From positions 81,109 to 145,108 of the forward strand of contig JAHJPX010000011.1 in the NCBI GenBank assembly GCA_018819515.1: a DNA stretch of 64,000 nucleotides. Direction: 5' to 3'. The notes below the pieces were generated by a model that saw nothing but the letters and a program-made list of their open reading frames with translations, searched no databases and was not told the origin of the DNA. This DNA is from Gammaproteobacteria bacterium (lineage in GTDB: Bacteria; Pseudomonadota; Gammaproteobacteria; Burkholderiales; Rhodocyclaceae). Below, in pieces: positions 48,696-57,980 of the stretch (within the stretch, counting starts at the first letter, position 1; each line of letters begins with the position of its first letter). The translations under genes were made by a program, and so were the position numbers.

Positions 48696-50177
48696 ATGAG
48701 CCGCGAATTGCTGATGCTGGTGGATGCCCTGGCGAGGGAGAAGAACGTGGACAAGAACACCGTGTTCGCGGCACTTGAGCTCGCGCTGGCGTCGGCCACC
48801 AAAAAGCGTATCCACGACGAGGCGGACGTGAGAGTCGAAATCGATCGTGAAACAGGCGCTTTCGAGTCCTTTCGCCGGTGGCTGGTGCTCCCCGACGAAG
48901 AAGTCGAGATTCCGGAACAGCAGATCGGATTGACCGACGCCCAGGAACAGCTTCCCGATGTGACCCTTGGCGACTACGTCGAAGAAACACTGGAACCGAT
49001 CGACTTCGGCCGGATCGGCGCCCAGGCGGCCAAGCAGGTGATCCTGCAAAAGATTCGCGACGCCGAGCGCGAACAGGTACTGAATGATTTTCTCGATCGT
49101 AAGGAACATCTGGTCACGGGAACCGTCAAGCGCATGGAAAAGGGCAATGCCATCATCGAGGCAGGCCGTATCGAGGCATTGCTGCCACGCGACCAGATGA
49201 TCCCGAAGGAAAATCTTCGTCCCGGCGACCGCGTCCGGGCGTGGTTGAAGAAAATCGATCGCGTTGCCCGCGGACCGCAATTGATTCTTTCGCGCACGGC
49301 GCCCGATTTCATCATGAAGCTGTTCGAACTCGAAGTCCCCGAGATCGAGGACGGCCTTCTCGAAATCAAGTCAGCGGCTCGCGATCCCGGTGTACGAGCC
49401 AAGATCGCCGTCAAGTCGAATGACCAACGCGTCGATCCGATCGGCACCTGTGTCGGCATGCGCGGTTCGCGTGTTACCGCCGTAACCAATGAGCTCGCCG
49501 GCGAGCGGGTAGATATCGTGCTGTGGTCAATGGATCCGGCTCAGTTCGTCATCGGTGCACTGGCTCCCGCCGAGGTCAGTTCGATCGTGGTCGATGAAGA
49601 GAAGCATGCCATGGACGTCGTGGTGGACGAAGCGAACCTGGCGATCGCGATTGGCCGCGGAGGCCAGAACGTGCGTCTGGCCTCCGAACTGACTGGCTGG
49701 ACCATCAATCTGATGACGGTTGAGGAATCGCAGCAAAAGCAGGAAACGGAAACCGCCGGAATCCGTGACGTATTCATGGAGAAACTGGACGTCGATGAAG
49801 AGGTGGCGGACATCCTGATCCAGGAAGGCTTCTCGACGCTCGAGGAAGTGGCGTATGTGCCGCTGGCCGAAATGCTGGAAATCGAGGCGTTCGACGAAGC
49901 CACGGTGAACGAACTGAGGGACCGAGCCCGGAACGTGCTCTTGACAGAAGCCATCGTGGATGAGGAACACCTCGAGAAGGTGGCCGACGACATGCTGGAA
50001 CTGGAAGGGATGGATAAACAGTTGGCGGCGCGTCTAGCCAAGAACGGCGTGTGTACACGAGATGATCTGGCCGACCTGGCCACCGATGAACTGATCGAGA
50101 TGACCGGCATAGACGACCAACGTGCAAAGGCGCTGATCACCACAGCTCGGGCCCACTGGTTCCCGGAAACGCAGTAA
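48696..50177 (+). CDS. nusA: Transcription termination/antitermination factor NusA
   Basis: The 493-residue protein has the NusA N-terminal RNA polymerase domain (SRELLMLVDALAREKNVDKN), S1 domain (VTGTVKRMEKGNAIIEAG), two KH domains (DPIGTCVGMRGSRV and AIGRGGQNVRLASELTGW) and two acidic helix-hairpin-helix repeats at the C terminus. It controls pausing, termination and antitermination. The ATG at 48696 follows GGAGGATCTGG. Confidence 0.96.
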   Translation: MSRELLMLVDALAREKNVDKNTVFAALELALASATKKRIHDEADVRVEIDRETGAFESFRRWLVLPDEEVEIPEQQIGLTDAQEQLPDVTLGDYVEETLEPIDFGRIGAQAAKQVILQKIRDAEREQVLNDFLDRKEHLVTGTVKRMEKGNAIIEAGRIEALLPRDQMIPKENLRPGDRVRAWLKKIDRVARGPQLILSRTAPDFIMKLFELEVPEIEDGLLEIKSAARDPGVRAKIAVKSNDQRVDPIGTCVGMRGSRVTAVTNELAGERVDIVLWSMDPAQFVIGALAPAEVSSIVVDEEKHAMDVVVDEANLAIAIGRGGQNVRLASELTGWTINLMTVEESQQKQETETAGIRDVFMEKLDVDEEVADILIQEGFSTLEEVAYVPLAEMLEIEAFDEATVNELRDRARNVLLTEAIVDEEHLEKVADDMLELEGMDKQLAARLAKNGVCTRDDLADLATDELIEMTGIDDQRAKALITTARAHWFPETQ

Positions 50178-50193
50178 AGGGGGAGGCCGCACC

Positions 50194-52746
50194 ATGGCAC
50201 AAATGAATGTCGCGCAATTTGCAGCTGAGCTGAAAATGCCAGCGTCCGCGTTGTTGGAACAACTGGCAAAGGCCGGGGTGTCCAAACAAGCGACCAATGA
50301 CGTACTCAGTGAGCAGGACAAGACCCGCTTGCTCGACTATCTACGCAAGGCACACGGAGGGGCGGCTCCCAAGGCAAAGATCACGCTGACTCGCAAACAA
50401 ACGACGGAAATCAAGTCCGCCGACTCGACCGGCAAGGCGCGCACCATTCAGGTGGAGGTGCGAAAGAAGCGGGTTTTCGTCAAACGCGAGGCGGAACTGG
50501 CAACGGAGTCCACAGCACCGGAGCCGACGGTGGCGCCGGAACCCGCGCCGGTGGTCGACAAGAAGCAGTCCGCGTTGCGTGCGGCGGAAGCGAAGCGTCA
50601 AGCCGAACTTGCGGAAATCCAGGCGGCAGAGCTCAAGGAAAAGCAGGAACGTGAGGCCCGTGCCAAAGCAGAGGCAGAGGCTCGTCTGGCGCTCCAACAG
50701 GCCGAGATGGCACAGAAGGCGGCCGAGCAGCAGGTCACGGCCGATGCCGCCAACGTGAGCGGTACATTGCACAAGCCGGCTGCCAAGGCGGGCGAAGAAC
50801 CGAAGAAGCCCGGAGCAAAGAAGGCCTCAGGCAGCGCCTGGAAGGACGATGCGGCGAAGCGGCGTGGAATCAAGACGCGCGGCGATACGGCGGGCGGTGC
50901 CGGTGGCTGGCGGGGTGGTCCGCGTGGTGGTCGTCACGGTTCCCGTCGTCACGAGGAAAGTAGTCCGCAGTCCCAGTCCAGCGAAGTGATCGTCCGCGAG
51001 GTTCACGTTCCTGAAACCATCAGTGTTGCCGACTTGGCGCACAAAATGTCCGTCAAGGCCACCGAAGTCATCAAGGTGCTGATGAAGATGGGCATGATGG
51101 TGACCATCAACCAGCACCTTGACCAGGAAACGGCCATGATCGTGGTCGAGGAAATGGGTCACAAAGCGCTTGCGGCGAAACTGGACGATCCGGATGCGTT
51201 CCTGGCTGACACGGTCGAGCATACGGATGCCGAGGCATTGCCTCGTGCCCCTGTGGTGACCGTCATGGGCCACGTTGACCACGGCAAGACTTCGCTGCTC
51301 GATCACATCCGTCGCACCAAGGTCGCTTCGGGCGAGGCTGGCGGCATTACCCAACATATCGGCGCCTATCACGTCGAAACGCCGCGTGGCGTTATCACTT
51401 TCCTCGATACACCAGGCCACGAAGCCTTTACGGCGATGCGTGCCCGCGGCGCCAAGGCGACCGACCTTGTCATTCTGGTGGTGGCCGCGGACGACGGCGT
51501 GATGCCGCAAACAAAAGAGGCCATCCACCATGCCAAGGCGGGCAACGTACCGTTGGTAGTGGCGGTCAACAAGATCGACAAGCAGGGCGCCAACCCCGAT
51601 CGCGTGCGACAGGAACTGGTAGCTGAAGGGGTGGTACCGGAGGAATACGGCGGCGATGTTCCCTTCGTTCAGGTTTCGGCCAAGACAGGGCAGGGAATCG
51701 ATGAGCTCCTTGAGCAAGTGCTGTTGCAGGCCGAGGTGCTTGAACTGACCGCGCCCAGGGATGTTCCAGCCAAGGGGGTGATCATCGAGGCTCGCCTGGA
51801 CAAGGGCAAGGGGCCGGTCGCAACGATGCTGGTCCAGTCAGGTACGCTCAAGCGTGGAGACGTGGTTCTGGCCGGGCAGGTATTCGGTCGCGTTCGCGCC
51901 ATGCTCGACGAAAACGGAAAATCGATCGACGAAGCGGGACCGTCCATTCCTGTGGAAATTCAGGGCCTGTCCGACGTGCCGGGCGCCGGCGACGAGGCGA
52001 TGGCGATCACGGACGAACGCAAGGCGCGGGAGATCGCACTGTTCCGTCAGGGCAAGTTCCGCGATGTGCGTCTTGCCAAGCAACAGGCGGCCAAGCTCGA
52101 GAACATGTTCGATCAGATGGGCGAGGATGAAACCAAGCAACTGGCGCTGATCATCAAGGCGGACGTGCAGGGCTCTCAGGAAGCGCTGATGCACGCGTTG
52201 ACGAAACTTTCGACCGCCGAGGTCAAGGTAAACGTCATCCATGCGGCGGTCGGCGGCATCACGGAATCCGATGTTAACCTCGCCGAGGCATCGAAGGCGG
52301 TCATCATCGGCTTCAACACGCGCGCCGATGCAGGCGCGCGCAAGGCGGCCGAGAACTTTGGTGTCGATATTCGCTACTACAACATCATCTATGACGCTGT
52401 CGATGAAGTTAAGGCGGCGATGTCCGGCATGCTCTCGCCGGAGAAGAAGGAAAATATCATCGGCCAGGTCGAGATTCGTCAGGTATTCCGCATTTCCAGG
52501 GTCGGCGCCGTAGCGGGCTGCATGGTGTTGTCGGGCGTTGTAAAACGCAATGCCTCGGTTCGCGTATTGCGCGACAACGTGGTCATTCATACCGGCGAGC
52601 TCGAGTCGCTGAAACGCTTCAAGGACGACGTGCGCGAGGTCAAGGAAGGCTTCGAGTGTGGTCTCAACCTGAAGAACTTCAACGACATCAACGAAGGCGA
52701 CCAATTGGAAGTATTCGAGATTCAGGAAGTCGCCCGGACACTATAG
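50194..52746 (+). CDS. infB: Translation initiation factor IF-2
   Basis: The 850-residue GTPase places fMet-tRNA on the ribosome. It has the IF2_N domain, a long charged Ala/Glu/Lys linker (about residues 100-265) and the G domain with GHVDHGKTS, DTPGH and NKID. Length is normal for betaproteobacteria. It lies 16 bases after nusA and three before rbfA. Confidence 0.97.
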   Translation: MAQMNVAQFAAELKMPASALLEQLAKAGVSKQATNDVLSEQDKTRLLDYLRKAHGGAAPKAKITLTRKQTTEIKSADSTGKARTIQVEVRKKRVFVKREAELATESTAPEPTVAPEPAPVVDKKQSALRAAEAKRQAELAEIQAAELKEKQEREARAKAEAEARLALQQAEMAQKAAEQQVTADAANVSGTLHKPAAKAGEEPKKPGAKKASGSAWKDDAAKRRGIKTRGDTAGGAGGWRGGPRGGRHGSRRHEESSPQSQSSEVIVREVHVPETISVADLAHKMSVKATEVIKVLMKMGMMVTINQHLDQETAMIVVEEMGHKALAAKLDDPDAFLADTVEHTDAEALPRAPVVTVMGHVDHGKTSLLDHIRRTKVASGEAGGITQHIGAYHVETPRGVITFLDTPGHEAFTAMRARGAKATDLVILVVAADDGVMPQTKEAIHHAKAGNVPLVVAVNKIDKQGANPDRVRQELVAEGVVPEEYGGDVPFVQVSAKTGQGIDELLEQVLLQAEVLELTAPRDVPAKGVIIEARLDKGKGPVATMLVQSGTLKRGDVVLAGQVFGRVRAMLDENGKSIDEAGPSIPVEIQGLSDVPGAGDEAMAITDERKAREIALFRQGKFRDVRLAKQQAAKLENMFDQMGEDETKQLALIIKADVQGSQEALMHALTKLSTAEVKVNVIHAAVGGITESDVNLAEASKAVIIGFNTRADAGARKAAENFGVDIRYYNIIYDAVDEVKAAMSGMLSPEKKENIIGQVEIRQVFRISRVGAVAGCMVLSGVVKRNASVRVLRDNVVIHTGELESLKRFKDDVREVKEGFECGLNLKNFNDINEGDQLEVFEIQEVARTL

Positions 52747-52749
52747 GCG

Positions 52750-53133
52750 ATGGCGAAGGAGTTTTCCCGCTCCAGCCGGGTTTCGGAGCAGATCCATCGG
52801 GAGTTGTCGGAGCTCATCCGCTGGGAGATCAAGGATCCCCGGATCAGCCCGAAGATGAGCTTGGTGACACTGACCGACGTCGAGGTGACGTCAGACTACA
52901 CGCACGCAAAGGTCTTTTACACCTTGCTGGCAGGCGAGGAACATCGCGCCGAAGTCGACCATGGCCTCAAGCACTCGGCCGGCTTCCTGCGCCGCGAACT
53001 GGGAAAACGCGTTCGTATCCACCATATCCCCGAGCTGCATTTTGTGTATGACACCTCGGTCGAACGCGGCACTCGCCTCGCCAACCTGATCGACGAGGCA
53101 GTCAAGTCCGGCGAAAGCCACAACGACGAGTGA
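52750..53133 (+). CDS. rbfA: Ribosome-binding factor A
   Basis: The 127-residue KH-fold protein matures the 5' end of 16S rRNA. It starts EFSRSSRVSEQIHRELSELI and has VTLTDVEVTSDYTHAKVFY and LHFVYDTSVERGTRL. It overlaps truB by four bases (GTGA). Confidence 0.95.
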   Translation: MAKEFSRSSRVSEQIHRELSELIRWEIKDPRISPKMSLVTLTDVEVTSDYTHAKVFYTLLAGEEHRAEVDHGLKHSAGFLRRELGKRVRIHHIPELHFVYDTSVERGTRLANLIDEAVKSGESHNDE

Positions 53134-54047
53134 ACAAGCCTCGTCGTGCTCCCCGGCGCCGTGTGGATGGCGTTCTGTTGCTCGACAAACCGATCGGCAT
53201 CACCTCCAACGCTGCATTGCAAAAAGCGCGCTGGCTGTTCAATGCCGAAAAAGCCGGGCACACGGGTACGCTCGACCCACTGGCTACTGGCCTTCTGCCG
53301 CTCTGTTTTGGTGAGGCTACCAAGTTCGCCGGCGAATTGCTTGGCGCCGACAAGTCCTATCGCGCCACGCTGAAGCTCGGCGTCACCACCGATACTGCGG
53401 ATGCCGAAGGGAAGGTGCAGCAGGTGCGCCCTGTCGAGGTCGATGCCGATAGTTGGCGTATCGCCATGGCTGACTTTCGTGGCCAGATCGAGCAGATACC
53501 GCCGATGCATTCGGCGCTCAAGCGCGACGGGGCGCCGCTCTACCAATACGCGCGCCAGGGCATTGAACTGGAACGGGAAGCACGGCAGGTAACCGTACAT
53601 CGCCTGGAACTGGTTTCCTTCTTCGGGGAGGAGGCCGTTATCGACGTCGATTGCAGCAAGGGTACCTACGTCCGCACTCTCGCGGCCGATATCGGCGAAA
53701 AACTTGGGTGCGGCGCACATTTGACCGCACTTCGACGCACGCGGATCGGCGGCCTGGACGTAATCGACGCGATTCCGCTTGCCGACCTTGAAGCGTTGTC
53801 CGTTGATAGCCGGGACAACCGTTTGCTTGCGGTCGACTCCTTGCTTGCCAATGTGCCAATGGTCAGGCTCGACAGCGGCGAATCGGAGCAAATGCGACAC
53901 GGCCAGGGTATCCGTCGGGAAGGCCCCCCGGGGCTACGCTACCGCCTCTACGCCACCAATGGCGCGTTCATCGGCCTTGGCGAACAGTCCGCTGACGGCT
54001 GGCTGAACCCGCGTCGCCTGATCGCGACGATCCCCATAACGCGGTAA
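53130..54047 (+). CDS. truB: tRNA pseudouridine-55 synthase
   Basis: The 305-residue enzyme makes pseudouridine at position 55 in tRNA. The catalytic Asp is in HTGTLDPLATG (about residue 48); KGTYVRTLAADIGEKLG and the C-terminal PUA domain follow. It starts with GTG overlapping the rbfA stop. A short repeat copy is read as WRIAMADFR near residue 110, with no frame break. Confidence 0.95.
   Translation: MNKPRRAPRRRVDGVLLLDKPIGITSNAALQKARWLFNAEKAGHTGTLDPLATGLLPLCFGEATKFAGELLGADKSYRATLKLGVTTDTADAEGKVQQVRPVEVDADSWRIAMADFRGQIEQIPPMHSALKRDGAPLYQYARQGIELEREARQVTVHRLELVSFFGEEAVIDVDCSKGTYVRTLAADIGEKLGCGAHLTALRRTRIGGLDVIDAIPLADLEALSVDSRDNRLLAVDSLLANVPMVRLDSGESEQMRHGQGIRREGPPGLRYRLYATNGAFIGLGEQSADGWLNPRRLIATIPITR
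53455..53477 (+). repeat. Short palindromic repeat-like sequence, copy S10 (in truB)
   Basis: GGCGTATCGCCATGGCTGAC followed by TTT agrees with the short consensus at 21 of 23 positions. Because TruB proteins also have a similar peptide here, it may be partly coincidence. Confidence 0.45.
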
Positions 54048-54061
54048 GACGCTGAAATTGG

Positions 54062-54091
54062 TTGAGTTTAGGTAGGCAGGGTGGCTATAAT
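54062..54091 (+). promoter_or_regulatory. Promoter of rpsO
   Basis: TTGAGT (54062-54067) and a perfect TATAAT (54086-54091) are 18 bases apart. It sits between truB and rpsO. Confidence 0.75.
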
Positions 54092-54097
54092 GCCGCC

Positions 54098-54119
54098 CTT
54101 CGTCCATGGACGGACGAAG
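54098..54119 (+). promoter_or_regulatory. Hairpin in the rpsO leader
   Basis: CTTCGTCC and GGACGAAG pair around ATGGAC, at the very start of the rpsO transcript. S15 often represses its own mRNA through leader structure; this hairpin may take part. Confidence 0.4.
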
Positions 54120-54187
54120 AGGCGGGCGCAGGGCTCTATCAAACCGGGGCAGCGCCTGTATCCGATAAAGCGTTTGAAAGAGAAAAC

Positions 54188-54457
54188 ATGACAATCAACA
54201 CCACCGAAAAGGCGAAAATCGTCGCCGACTACCAGCTCGCCCAAGGCGACACCGGGTCTCCGGAAGTTCAGGTTGCACTCCTGACTGCCCGCATCAACGA
54301 CCTCACCGGGCACTTCAAAGAGCACGTCAAGGACCACCATTCCCGTCGCGGTTTGCTGAAAATGGTCAGCCAGCGACGCAAGATGCTGGACTACCTGAAA
54401 CGCACCAACGTCGACCGGTATCGTGCGCTGATCGAGCGTCTCGGCTTGCGCAAGTAA
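54188..54457 (+). CDS. rpsO: 30S ribosomal protein S15
   Basis: The 89-residue protein matches the family exactly in length. It has GDTGSPEVQVALLTARIN, HFKEHVKDHHSRRGLLKMV and ends RYRALIERLGLRK. It binds 16S rRNA and may regulate its own leader. The ATG at 54188 follows GAAAGAGAAAAC. Confidence 0.97.
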   Translation: MTINTTEKAKIVADYQLAQGDTGSPEVQVALLTARINDLTGHFKEHVKDHHSRRGLLKMVSQRRKMLDYLKRTNVDRYRALIERLGLRK

Positions 54458-54519
54458 ACCGGCTGTGGCGATCATGCCGGCTGCCTGTCCAGAGTACTTG
54501 CCCGCATCGACCGAATTTG

Positions 54520-54550
54520 CCGGCGCGCCCCCTGCGGTCGCGCCGGTTTT
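54520..54550 (+). terminator. Terminator-like hairpin between rpsO and pnp
   Basis: CCGGCGCG and CGCGCCGG pair across an 11-base loop, followed by TTTT. It separates rpsO from pnp, like the rpsO terminator in E. coli, and partial read-through is likely. Confidence 0.65.
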
Positions 54551-54571
54551 GCATTTCTGAAAGGATATTTT

Positions 54572-56686
54572 GTGCTGACACCGACCAAGAAGACTTTCGC
54601 CTATGGCGCGCACACCGTAACGATGGAGACGGGTGAAATTGCCCGCCAGGCCACGGGAGCCGTCCTGGTGAACATGGACGATACCGTAATCCTCGCCACC
54701 GTCGTCGCCAAGACCGAAGCGAAGTCCGGCCAGGATTTTTTCCCGCTCACCGTTGACTATGTTGAGAAGGTCTATGCGGCAGGTCGCATTCCGGGAGGCT
54801 TCTTCAAGCGCGAAGGGCGTCCTTCTGAAAAGGAAACGCTGACGTCGCGCCTGATCGACCGCCCCATTCGCCCGCTGTTTCCGGATGGCTTCTACAACGA
54901 GATCCAGGTCATCATCCATGTGCTGTCGAGCAACCCGGAGGTCGACCCCGACATCCCGGCGATGATCGGCGCGTCGGCAGCGCTTGCCATTTCCGGCGTC
55001 CCCTTCAATGGCCCGATCGGCGCCGCCCGCGTCGGTTACATCAACGGCCAGTATGTGCTTTGTCCGACCTTGAGCCAGTTGCCGGACAGCCAGCTCAACT
55101 TGGTAGTTGCCGGCACTGCCGGCGCTGTACTGATGGTCGAGTCGGAAGCGCAACAACTGTCCGAGGAAGTTATGCTGGGCGCGGTCGTTTTCGGCCACGA
55201 GCAGATGCAGGTCGCCATCAATGCGATCAATGAAATGGTCGAAGTCGCGGGCAAGCCCGAGTGGGACTGGCAGGCCCCCGCCCAGAACGAGGCATTGATC
55301 GCCAAGGTTGCCGCTTTGGCGGAAGCAGAATTGCGCGATGCCTATCGCGTAACCAGCAAGCAGGCGCGTACCCAGCAGTGCCGAGAGGTGGCGAAGAAGA
55401 CGATCGATGCCCTATGCACCGGTGAAGGTGCCCCGGATGCCACCTTGGTTGGCAACCTGATTTTCGAACTGGAAGCGAAGATCGTCCGCACCCAGATCCT
55501 GAACGGCGAGCCGCGCATCGATGGTCGCGATACCCGCACCGTGCGTCCCATTACCGTGCGTACCGGCGTACTGCCGCGCACCCACGGTTCAGCCTTGTTT
55601 ACCCGTGGCGAGACGCAAGGCTTGGTCGTTGCAACGCTGGGAACCGGCCGTGATGAACAAATCATCGATGCGCTGCAGGGTGAATTTCGTGATCGCTTCA
55701 TGCTTCACTACAACATGCCACCGTTCGCCACAGGCGAAACCGGTCGCGTGGGCAGCCCGAAGCGTCGTGAAATCGGCCATGGTCGTTTGGCCAAGCGCGC
55801 ATTGCTGGCGGTCCTGCCGTCGCCCGAGGAGTTCGGCTATTCGATGCGAGTGGTGTCTGAAATCACCGAATCGAACGGCTCATCGTCGATGGCGTCAGTG
55901 TGCGGTGGTTCGCTGGCCCTGATGGACGCCGGTGTGCCACTCAAGTCGCACGTGGCAGGAATTGCCATGGGCCTGATCAAGGATGGTAACCGCTTTGCCG
56001 TGCTCACCGACATCCTTGGGGACGAAGATCACCTCGGCGATATGGACTTCAAGGTTGCGGGTACTGACAGCGGCATTACTGCGCTGCAGATGGATATCAA
56101 GATCCAGGGTATCACCAAAGAGATCATGCAGGTAGCACTGGCTCAGGCCAAGGAAGCACGCCTGCACATTCTCGATATCATGAAGAGTTCCGTTTCCGGC
56201 CATCGTGACGAGGTTTCCACGTTTGCGCCGCGGATGATCAACATGAAAATCAACCCGGAGAAGATTCGTGACGTCATCGGCAAAGGCGGTGCCGTTATCC
56301 GTGCCTTGACCGAGGAAACTGGCTGCGTGATCGACATCGAGGACGACGGTAGCATCACGATCGCCTCGGTCAATGCCGACGCTGCTCAAGTCGCGAAGAA
56401 GCGTATCGAGGACATCACGGCGGAAGTTGAAGTCGGCAAGATCTATGAAGGCCCGGTGCTCCGTTTGCTCGATTTCGGCGCCATCGTTCAGGTATTGCCT
56501 GGCAAGGACGGTCTGCTGCACATCTCCCAGATCGCCAACGAGCGCGTCAACGCGGTCGCCGATTACCTGAAGGAAGGTCAAGTAGTCAAGGTCAAGGTCA
56601 TCGAGACCGACGACAAGGGCCGCATCCGCCTGTCCATGAAAGCGTTGGCGATTGAAACTCAGGGCGAGGCGCCGGTCGCTCAATAG
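54572..56686 (+). CDS. pnp: Polynucleotide phosphorylase
   Basis: The 704-residue exoribonuclease degrades RNA 3' to 5' with phosphate. It has two RNase PH domains (catalytic site around LGDEDHLGDMDFKVAGTDSG), a KH domain (RDVIGKGGAVIRALTEETG) and an S1 domain (GAIVQVLPGKDGLLHISQI). The GTG start follows AAGGATATTTT. It ends with a clear terminator. Confidence 0.96.
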   Translation: MLTPTKKTFAYGAHTVTMETGEIARQATGAVLVNMDDTVILATVVAKTEAKSGQDFFPLTVDYVEKVYAAGRIPGGFFKREGRPSEKETLTSRLIDRPIRPLFPDGFYNEIQVIIHVLSSNPEVDPDIPAMIGASAALAISGVPFNGPIGAARVGYINGQYVLCPTLSQLPDSQLNLVVAGTAGAVLMVESEAQQLSEEVMLGAVVFGHEQMQVAINAINEMVEVAGKPEWDWQAPAQNEALIAKVAALAEAELRDAYRVTSKQARTQQCREVAKKTIDALCTGEGAPDATLVGNLIFELEAKIVRTQILNGEPRIDGRDTRTVRPITVRTGVLPRTHGSALFTRGETQGLVVATLGTGRDEQIIDALQGEFRDRFMLHYNMPPFATGETGRVGSPKRREIGHGRLAKRALLAVLPSPEEFGYSMRVVSEITESNGSSSMASVCGGSLALMDAGVPLKSHVAGIAMGLIKDGNRFAVLTDILGDEDHLGDMDFKVAGTDSGITALQMDIKIQGITKEIMQVALAQAKEARLHILDIMKSSVSGHRDEVSTFAPRMINMKINPEKIRDVIGKGGAVIRALTEETGCVIDIEDDGSITIASVNADAAQVAKKRIEDITAEVEVGKIYEGPVLRLLDFGAIVQVLPGKDGLLHISQIANERVNAVADYLKEGQVVKVKVIETDDKGRIRLSMKALAIETQGEAPVAQ

Positions 56687-56717
56687 CGTAGCGTCGCTGT
56701 ACGACCATTATAAAAAA

Positions 56718-56741
56718 GGACGCAAACGCGTCCTTTTTTTT
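56718..56741 (+). terminator. Terminator of pnp (bidirectional)
   Basis: GGACGC-AAAC-GCGTCC is followed by TTTTTTTT and preceded by a run of A, so it also ends the convergent dksA transcript. Confidence 0.9.
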
Positions 56742-56755
56742 GCTTCGTGTTGCGA

Positions 56756-57181
56756 CTATTTCGCCATCTGCTTCTCTCGTCTCTCCTCGAGTTCCTTGCA
56801 GTCGATGCAGAGCGTCGCTGTCGGACGCGCCTCAAGGCGCTTCAGACCGATCTCGACGCCGCAACTGTCACAATAGCCATATTCGCCAGAGTCGATACGA
56901 GCGATCGATTCGTTCACCTTCTTGATGAGTTTGCGTTCGCGGTCGCGATTGCGAAGTTCAAGGGCGATGTCCGATTCCTGACTTGCCCGGTCATTGGGGT
57001 CGGCGAAAACGGTAGCCTCATCCTGCATCGTCTGGACGGTACGCTCGATATCGCCCGCCAGTTCGCCTTTCAGCGACTCGAGGATGGCACGAAAGTGGGC
57101 CAATTGCTTGGGGTTCATATACTCCTCGCCTTTCTTCGCGACGTAGGGCGGGAATTGCTTGTGCAAAAAGTCGTCGGCCAT
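56756..57181 (-). CDS. dksA: RNA polymerase-binding transcription factor DksA
   Basis: The 141-residue protein acts with ppGpp at the RNA polymerase secondary channel. The coiled-coil tip has the needed acidic residues (DPNDRASQESD) and the zinc finger has four Cys (YCDSCG and LCIDC). The ATG at 57181 gives the usual N terminus MADDFLHKQF. Confidence 0.95.
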   Translation of the reverse strand: MADDFLHKQFPPYVAKKGEEYMNPKQLAHFRAILESLKGELAGDIERTVQTMQDEATVFADPNDRASQESDIALELRNRDRERKLIKKVNESIARIDSGEYGYCDSCGVEIGLKRLEARPTATLCIDCKELEERREKQMAK

Positions 57182-57409
57182 GCTTGATAGTAGTCCGTCC
57201 GCGGAAAATGTTGCTTTATATAGGAAACGCGTCATTGCCGCAAGCGGGTCCGAGGTTTCCATCTGGTGGGCTGTTGGAATATGGCGCCAGTTGACACTCG
57301 ATTCCTTTACCGCGCTAAATGTGCATTGCGGAATCACCCTTAGCCCCGAATATCGCCGTATCGGGATGATGTGAATTCTGCTCGTTCTCACCATGAAAGG
57401 GTACTGTCC

Positions 57410-57682
57410 ATGAATAAGACTGAACTGATCGATCATATCGCCCAATCCGCTGATCTCTCGAAGGCTTCCGCCGCTCGAGCTCTGGAGGCAGCAATAGATG
57501 GAATAACGGAGTCATTGCGAGCCGGAGAATCGGTCTCATTGGTCGGGTTTGGCAGCTTCGTTGTCGGGACACGCGCAGCTCGCAGCGGCCGTAATCCGCG
57601 GACTGGCGCGACCATCAATATCAGTGCGGCGAAGGTCCCCAAGTTCAGGGCCGGCAAGGGCTTGAAGGATGCCATCAACTGA
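57410..57682 (+). CDS. hup: HU family DNA-binding protein
   Basis: The 90-residue protein is a typical HU: MNKTELIDHIAQSADLSKA, GFGSFVVGTRAARSGRNPRT and KVPKFRAGKGLKDAIN. It bends and compacts DNA. The ATG follows AAAGGG by seven bases; a TTGACA lies at 57291-57296 as a possible -35 box. The 57182-57409 gap between dksA and this gene holds only promoter-like sequence. Confidence 0.95.
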   Translation: MNKTELIDHIAQSADLSKASAARALEAAIDGITESLRAGESVSLVGFGSFVVGTRAARSGRNPRTGATINISAAKVPKFRAGKGLKDAIN

Positions 57683-57729
57683 TATACTGCGCGTCTTCGC
57701 CTGATCGTGTGGAAACGATTGCTCGGCGC

Positions 57730-57805
57730 GGGTGCTTAGCTCAGTTGGTAGAGCGTCGCCCTTACAAGGCGAATGTCGGCGGTTCGAGCCCGTCAGCACC
57801 CACCA
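57730..57805 (+). tRNA. tRNA-Val (anticodon TAC)
   Basis: A complete 76-base tRNA with encoded CCA. GGGTGCT pairs with AGCACCC, TAGCTCAGTTGGTAGAGC is the D arm, CTTACAA the anticodon loop (TAC, valine) and GGTTCGAGCC the T arm. Confidence 0.96.
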
Positions 57806-57852
57806 CTGATTCGCGGGACGTCGTTCTCCAACTGGTCGTTCTGATCGCGTGT

Positions 57853-57889
57853 CCGGATTCGCTTGCGCCCACCTGCGATCCGGCTTTTT
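57853..57889 (+). terminator. Terminator after tRNA-Val
   Basis: CCGGAT-TCGC and GCG-ATCCGG pair with one bulge, followed by CTTTTTC. Confidence 0.55.
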
Positions 57890-57980
57890 CCTTTGATTTG
57901 TCGTACAACTGACGATTGTGTGACTAGGGAACCCGAGGAAGCCATCCGGATTTCGCTGCCGTCATCCTCAAACTGGCACC

